A stretch of 16,366 nt of DNA from contig JBFMHD010000040.1 in assembly GCA_040752395.1 (NCBI GenBank), forward strand, positions 1 through 16,366, given 5' to 3'. A program made the position numbers and the translations under genes. The DNA comes from JBFMHD01 sp040752395 [NCBI: Candidatus Hydrogenedentota bacterium]. Lineage in GTDB: Bacteria > JBFMHD01. Positions 12,621 through 16,366 of the stretch are shown piece by piece. Below the pieces are notes generated by a model. It did not search any database, was not told the origin of the DNA, and saw only the letters and a list, made by a program, of their open reading frames with translations. Position 1 is the stretch's first letter. Every line of letters begins with the position of its first letter.

Positions 12621-14852
12621 GTGGATGAGAAGAGTAAACATTTAGTTATTGTGGAGTCACCTGCAAAAGCAAAGACAATAAATAAGTTTCTGGGTAACGA
12701 GTATTTGGTAACAGCCTGTTTTGGGCATATAAAAGATTTACCGCGAAATGTGATGGGGATTAATATTAATAAAAATTTTGAGCCTCAATATATAACAATT
12801 CCGGGTAAAGGGAAAATATTGACAGGATTAAAAGCAGAGGCAGGAGAAGCTGATAAAGTATATTTAGCAACTGACCCTGACAGAGAAGGTGAAACTATTT
12901 CATCTCACCTTTATGAAGAACTAAAAAAGATAAACCATACGATTTATAGAATAACTTTTAATGAAATAACAAGAGATGCTATCAAAGAAGCGATACAAAG
13001 ACCTGAAAAAATCAATATGAATCTTGTACAGGCAGGCGTTACAAGAAGACAGCTTGATAGACTTGTGGGGTATGAACTCAGCCCATTGTTATGGAAAAAA
13101 GTTATGAAGGGGTTATCTGCGGGCAGGGTTCAATCCGTGGCACTAAGACTTATATGTGAAAGAGAGAAAGAGATAAAAGATTTTGTTAAGGAAGAATACT
13201 GGAAATTAAGTTTGCAAATTGAAAAAGATGGCAAAACGGTTATATTCTATCTCTGTGACGAAAAAAACAAAGAGGTCTCATTAAAAAACGAGGATGAATG
13301 CAGAAAAATAATCCAGGAATCAATAAATAAAAGATTGATTATAAATAGCATTGAGAAAAAAATAAAATATAAAAATCCTGCACCGCCTTTTATAACAAGC
13401 ACTCTCCAGCAGGAAGCAAGTAAAAAATTAAGATTTACAGCAAAAAAGACTATGCTTATAGCACAGAAATTGTATGAAGGTATGGATATCGGAGATACAA
13501 CTGTTGGTTTAGTGACTTATATAAGGACTGATTCTGTGAGGGTGAATGAAAAAGCTATATTTAGTGCTCGAAAAAAGATAGAAGAGATGTTTGGAAACAA
13601 TTATTTGCCTGAAAAACCAAATTTTTATAGATCAAAAAGGGCTATACAGGATGCACATGAAGCTATAAGACCAACTGACGTTTCACTTATTCCTCAGAGG
13701 ATTGAAAAATATTTAGACAGAGACTCATATAAATTGTACAGGCTTATTTATTACAGGTTTATTGCATCTCAGATGAAAGAGGCTGTGTATGAACAAACGA
13801 ATATTATAGCAAGATGTGGTGATTATCTATATAAAACATCGGGGAGTATACTGAAGTTCGATGGATTTTTAAAATGCTGGTTAACTGATGAAGACGAAAC
13901 TGAAGAGATACTGCCTGAATTTAAAGAAGGTGAAGGATATGATGTAAAAGAATTTAAACCCGAACAATATTTTACGCAGCCGCCACCAAGATATAATGAA
14001 GCAGCACTTATTAAAACACTTGAGGAAAATGGTGTTGGCAGACCTTCTACCTATGCGGTGATTATTTCAACTATCCAGGATAGAAGATACGTTAAAAAAG
14101 AGAAGGGAAGATTTGTTCCAACTGAACTCGGGATGATGACAAATGAGCTGCTTATTAAATCTTTCCCGGAGATCGTTGATGTTGAATTTACTGCAAGACT
14201 CGAAGAACAGCTCGATGACATAGAAGAAGGTAAAAAAGAGAGAGTAGCGATACTTAAGAGTTTTTATGATATATTTAAAAAAGATGTTGAGAAAGCAAAA
14301 CTTGAAATGCCTGATATTAAAAAAAATTTAGAAAAAAAGACGGATTATAAATGCGAAATCTGTGGCTCTCCAATGGTTGTTAAATGGGGAAAATATGGTC
14401 AATTTCTTGCCTGCTCAAAATTCCCTGATTGCAGGTTTGTTAAATCAATAGTTGAGAAAGAGGACGGCAGTTTTGAGATTGAGAAAGAGGAGAGATTAGA
14501 TGAGAAGTGCCCTGAATGCGGAAGAACACTTGTATATAAAAAGAGCCGGTTTGGCAGGTTTGTAGCTTGCTCGGGTTATCCACTATGTAAATACACTTCC
14601 TCTGAAAAATTAGGGATGAAGTGCCCAATGACAGGATGTGAAGGTGAAATTATTATTATAACAAACAAAAGGGGGAGGATGTATGGCTGTTCAGAATATC
14701 CAGAGTGCCAGTTCAGGTCATATTATAAACCCGTTGATAAAAAATGTGATAAATGTGGTTCTAATATAATGGTAGAAAAAGAATCAAAAAAAGATGGTAA
14801 ATATCTTGAATGCATAAATAAAGGGTGTAAGAATAGGGTTATTGCGTTATAG
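12621..14852 (+). CDS. topA: DNA topoisomerase I (type IA)
   Basis: This 743-residue enzyme relaxes negative supercoils by single-strand passage. The TOPRIM domain shows VESPAK with Glu12 and ATDPDREGE with Asp85, Asp87 and Glu89. LSAGRVQSVALR, the active-site tyrosine Tyr300 in TYIRTDSVRV, AHEAIRPT, and PPRYNEAALIKTLEENGVGR follow in the expected order. The C-terminus carries four zinc-ribbon-like cysteine clusters (CEICG...CSKFPDC, CPECG...CSGYPLC, CPMTGC...CSEYPEC, CDKCG...CINKGC). Start is GTG 12621, nine bases after GGAG. The residues after the TOPRIM acids read GETISSH where most bacterial enzymes have GEAIAWH. It is followed twelve bases later by trmFO, as in many Firmicutes-like gene orders. 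Confidence 0.97.
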   Translation: MDEKSKHLVIVESPAKAKTINKFLGNEYLVTACFGHIKDLPRNVMGININKNFEPQYITIPGKGKILTGLKAEAGEADKVYLATDPDREGETISSHLYEELKKINHTIYRITFNEITRDAIKEAIQRPEKINMNLVQAGVTRRQLDRLVGYELSPLLWKKVMKGLSAGRVQSVALRLICEREKEIKDFVKEEYWKLSLQIEKDGKTVIFYLCDEKNKEVSLKNEDECRKIIQESINKRLIINSIEKKIKYKNPAPPFITSTLQQEASKKLRFTAKKTMLIAQKLYEGMDIGDTTVGLVTYIRTDSVRVNEKAIFSARKKIEEMFGNNYLPEKPNFYRSKRAIQDAHEAIRPTDVSLIPQRIEKYLDRDSYKLYRLIYYRFIASQMKEAVYEQTNIIARCGDYLYKTSGSILKFDGFLKCWLTDEDETEEILPEFKEGEGYDVKEFKPEQYFTQPPPRYNEAALIKTLEENGVGRPSTYAVIISTIQDRRYVKKEKGRFVPTELGMMTNELLIKSFPEIVDVEFTARLEEQLDDIEEGKKERVAILKSFYDIFKKDVEKAKLEMPDIKKNLEKKTDYKCEICGSPMVVKWGKYGQFLACSKFPDCRFVKSIVEKEDGSFEIEKEERLDEKCPECGRTLVYKKSRFGRFVACSGYPLCKYTSSEKLGMKCPMTGCEGEIIIITNKRGRMYGCSEYPECQFRSYYKPVDKKCDKCGSNIMVEKESKKDGKYLECINKGCKNRVIAL

Positions 14853-14864
14853 CATTATTAAGTT

Positions 14865-16208
14865 ATGGATGAAGGTGCTGTTGTAAACATAATTGGTGGT
14901 GGGCTTTCAGGAAGTGAGTGTAGCCTACAGCTTGCTTCTCGCCGGATAAAAGTCAAACTCTATGAAATGAGACCAATAAAATCTACAGAAGCTCATAAGA
15001 GCGGATATTTTGCTGAGCTTGTATGTTCGAACTCGTTTAGAAGCGATGAGACCACAACTGCTGTTGGGATATTAAAACAGGAATTAAGAACATTAGGAAG
15101 TTATCTTCTTAAGGTTGCAGATGAGACAAGGGTTCCTGCAGGTTTAAGTTTAGCTGTAAGTAGAGATGATTTTGCTAAAAAAGTAACTGAAGAAATAAAA
15201 TCAAATCCATATATAGAGATTGTGATAAGAGAAGTTGAGAAACTTCCCCAACCGCCAGTTGTAGTTGCTACAGGACCTTTAACATCTGAAACATTTTACA
15301 AGGAACTCGAAAATATATTCAAGTTTTATGGATTATATTATTATGATGCAACAAGCCCGATTATCAGTGCTGATAGTATAGATTTTAATAAAGTATTCAT
15401 GGCTTCACGATATAATAAAGGAACCCCTGACTTTATAAATTGTCCATTAAATAGAGCAAAATACCTTGAGATACTAAACATATTAAGAGAGGCCCCGACT
15501 TTTTTGAAACATAATTTTGATGACGTTCGGTTTTTTGAGGGATGTTTGCCTGTTGAGGTGATGGCAAAGCGCGGGATCGATACATTGAAATTTGGGCCAT
15601 GGAAACCAGTTGGATTAACAGAAAATTCCGAAATAGAAGCAGTAATACAACTTCGTAAAGATGACCTTTATGGTAAAACATTTAATATTGTTGGATTTCA
15701 AACACAACTTTTACATAACTATCAAAAAAAGATAATCAATCTTATCCCGGGACTAGAGAATGCTGAAATTTTAAGATATGGTAGCCTTCATAAAAATATT
15801 TATATTAATTCACCAAGATTTCTTAATAGAAAGTTTGAGATTAAAGAAAAACGCGGCTTCTGGGTTAGCGGTCAGATAACAGGGGTAGAGGGTTATGTTG
15901 AATCAATAGCTTCAGGATTAGCTACAGCATTGAGTGTATATGCACGACTAAAAAATATAGAATGGGATGGTTTTCCTTCTGAAACTATGATAGGTGCCCT
16001 TTCTGTATACATAGAGAAAGGTATAGGTGAATTAATATTTCAACCGAGTAACATCCAGTTCGGTTTAGTTCCGCCACTTGCTTCGAGAACTAAAAAAAGT
16101 GATAAAAAATTAAGATATAAAGAACGTGCAGAAGAATCATTAAAAAAGTTTATAGAAGATAACCCATGGATTTTAAACGATAAAATTACTTGCCAGAATT
16201 TCATATAA
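14865..16208 (+). CDS. trmFO: Methylenetetrahydrofolate-tRNA-(uracil-5-)-methyltransferase
   Basis: This 447-residue flavoprotein makes 5-methyluridine at tRNA position 54 using methylene-tetrahydrofolate and FADH2. The FAD-binding start NIIGGGLSGSECSLQLA (8-24), YEMRP, ELVCSNSFRSD, VATGPLTS, YYDATSPI, FEGCLPVEVMAKRG and the C-terminal ITGVEGYVESIASGL are all diagnostic. Cys54 and Cys227 correspond to the two catalytic cysteines known in Bacillus subtilis TrmFO (Cys53 and Cys226). Length is normal. The gene follows topA in the same direction with a short gap and a poor Shine-Dalgarno, so probably a shared transcript. Downstream lies another repeat copy with a terminator-like stem. Confidence 0.97.
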   Translation: MDEGAVVNIIGGGLSGSECSLQLASRRIKVKLYEMRPIKSTEAHKSGYFAELVCSNSFRSDETTTAVGILKQELRTLGSYLLKVADETRVPAGLSLAVSRDDFAKKVTEEIKSNPYIEIVIREVEKLPQPPVVVATGPLTSETFYKELENIFKFYGLYYYDATSPIISADSIDFNKVFMASRYNKGTPDFINCPLNRAKYLEILNILREAPTFLKHNFDDVRFFEGCLPVEVMAKRGIDTLKFGPWKPVGLTENSEIEAVIQLRKDDLYGKTFNIVGFQTQLLHNYQKKIINLIPGLENAEILRYGSLHKNIYINSPRFLNRKFEIKEKRGFWVSGQITGVEGYVESIASGLATALSVYARLKNIEWDGFPSETMIGALSVYIEKGIGELIFQPSNIQFGLVPPLASRTKKSDKKLRYKERAEESLKKFIEDNPWILNDKITCQNFI

Positions 16209-16256
16209 AGTAATATGTTTGGTTATGATGATATGAAAAAATAAGAAATGAAAGTA

Positions 16257-16366
16257 TGAAAAACTAAAGATGATATGAAAAGAGTCGTGAGTCAAAACAG
16301 GACTCGAGACTCAAGACTTTTCAGCAGGCTTTTGGCTTTTGGCTCCAGCCGGCTGTAGTCCGTAGC
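16257..16366 (+). repeat. Hairpin-rich repeat core, copy D (cut by window end)
   Basis: This segment begins tgaaaaactaaagatgatat and matches 164-268 and the complement of 7065-7195 nearly base for base. It includes aggcttttggcttttggc (missing from copy A) and reaches gtagtccgtagc at the window edge. It follows trmFO by about 50 bases. The intervening 16209-16256 is AT-rich and holds no gene. Confidence 0.85.
16283..16321 (+). terminator. Terminator-like stem-loop downstream of trmFO
   Basis: AGTCGTGAGTC (16283-16293) pairs with GACTCAAGACT (16308-16318) in 10 of 11 positions around a 14-base loop, followed by TTTT (16318-16321). It is the simplest of the three copies of this stem and is oriented to end the topA-trmFO transcript. 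Confidence 0.45.

Overview
This window looks like a low-GC bacterial chromosome segment (about one third G+C by eye). It is more likely from an uncultivated lineage than a well-studied one. It carries ordinary bacterial housekeeping genes (hisB, dprA, topA, trmFO), a GldA/GldF/GldG-like ABC export set, a PilZ (c-di-GMP receptor) protein, and several toxin-antitoxin modules. Coding genes are tightly packed with stop/start overlaps, but the gaps between transcription units are filled with a distinctive family of modular repeats. I cannot assign a phylum from the sequence.

Layout. (1) 1-119 is the 3' tail of an unidentified gene. (2) 118-366 is a composite repeat bounded by 22-nt inverted arms, leading directly into (3) a hicB-hicA pair (376-844). 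(4) 853-927 resembles the C-terminal tail of hisC, and is followed by hisB (932-1513). (5) hisB overlaps the first gene of a four-gene set: ABC ATPase, ABC-2 permease, GldG-like auxiliary protein and a DUF4340 protein (1510-5713). (6) 5714-9576 holds two hypothetical genes, a large polytopic membrane protein and the PilZ protein, separated by repeat-filled gaps. (7) dprA (9577-10656) and topA-trmFO (12621-16208) are a classic bacterial neighbourhood. Here they are split by a roughly 2-kb island containing a truncated ribbon-helix-helix antitoxin, a HEPN/MNT pair whose HEPN gene has a one-nucleotide frame break, unassigned sequence, another repeat copy, and a structured topA leader. (8) The window ends inside a further repeat copy directly downstream of trmFO.

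How the parts work together. The four-gene Gld-like set should form one membrane ABC complex (ATPase, permease, large periplasm-facing auxiliary subunit and a DUF4340 partner), apparently cotranscribed with hisB. dprA, topA and trmFO cover uptake-DNA/recombination handling, supercoiling and tRNA U54 methylation. The most unusual content is the repeat family. The same words (aagaagcaag-type, ggcacaaag-type, gagtc/gactc hairpins, gagcgc hairpins, ttcgaa blocks, a ggtcacaagacc hairpin) are reshuffled at seven sites. The gagtc/gactc hairpin is always oriented with its T-run downstream of a gene end, and another module places a Shine-Dalgarno-like sequence directly before the next gene. This suggests that the repeats have been recruited as terminators and 5' leaders, and that they are associated with toxin-antitoxin insertion and gene truncation.
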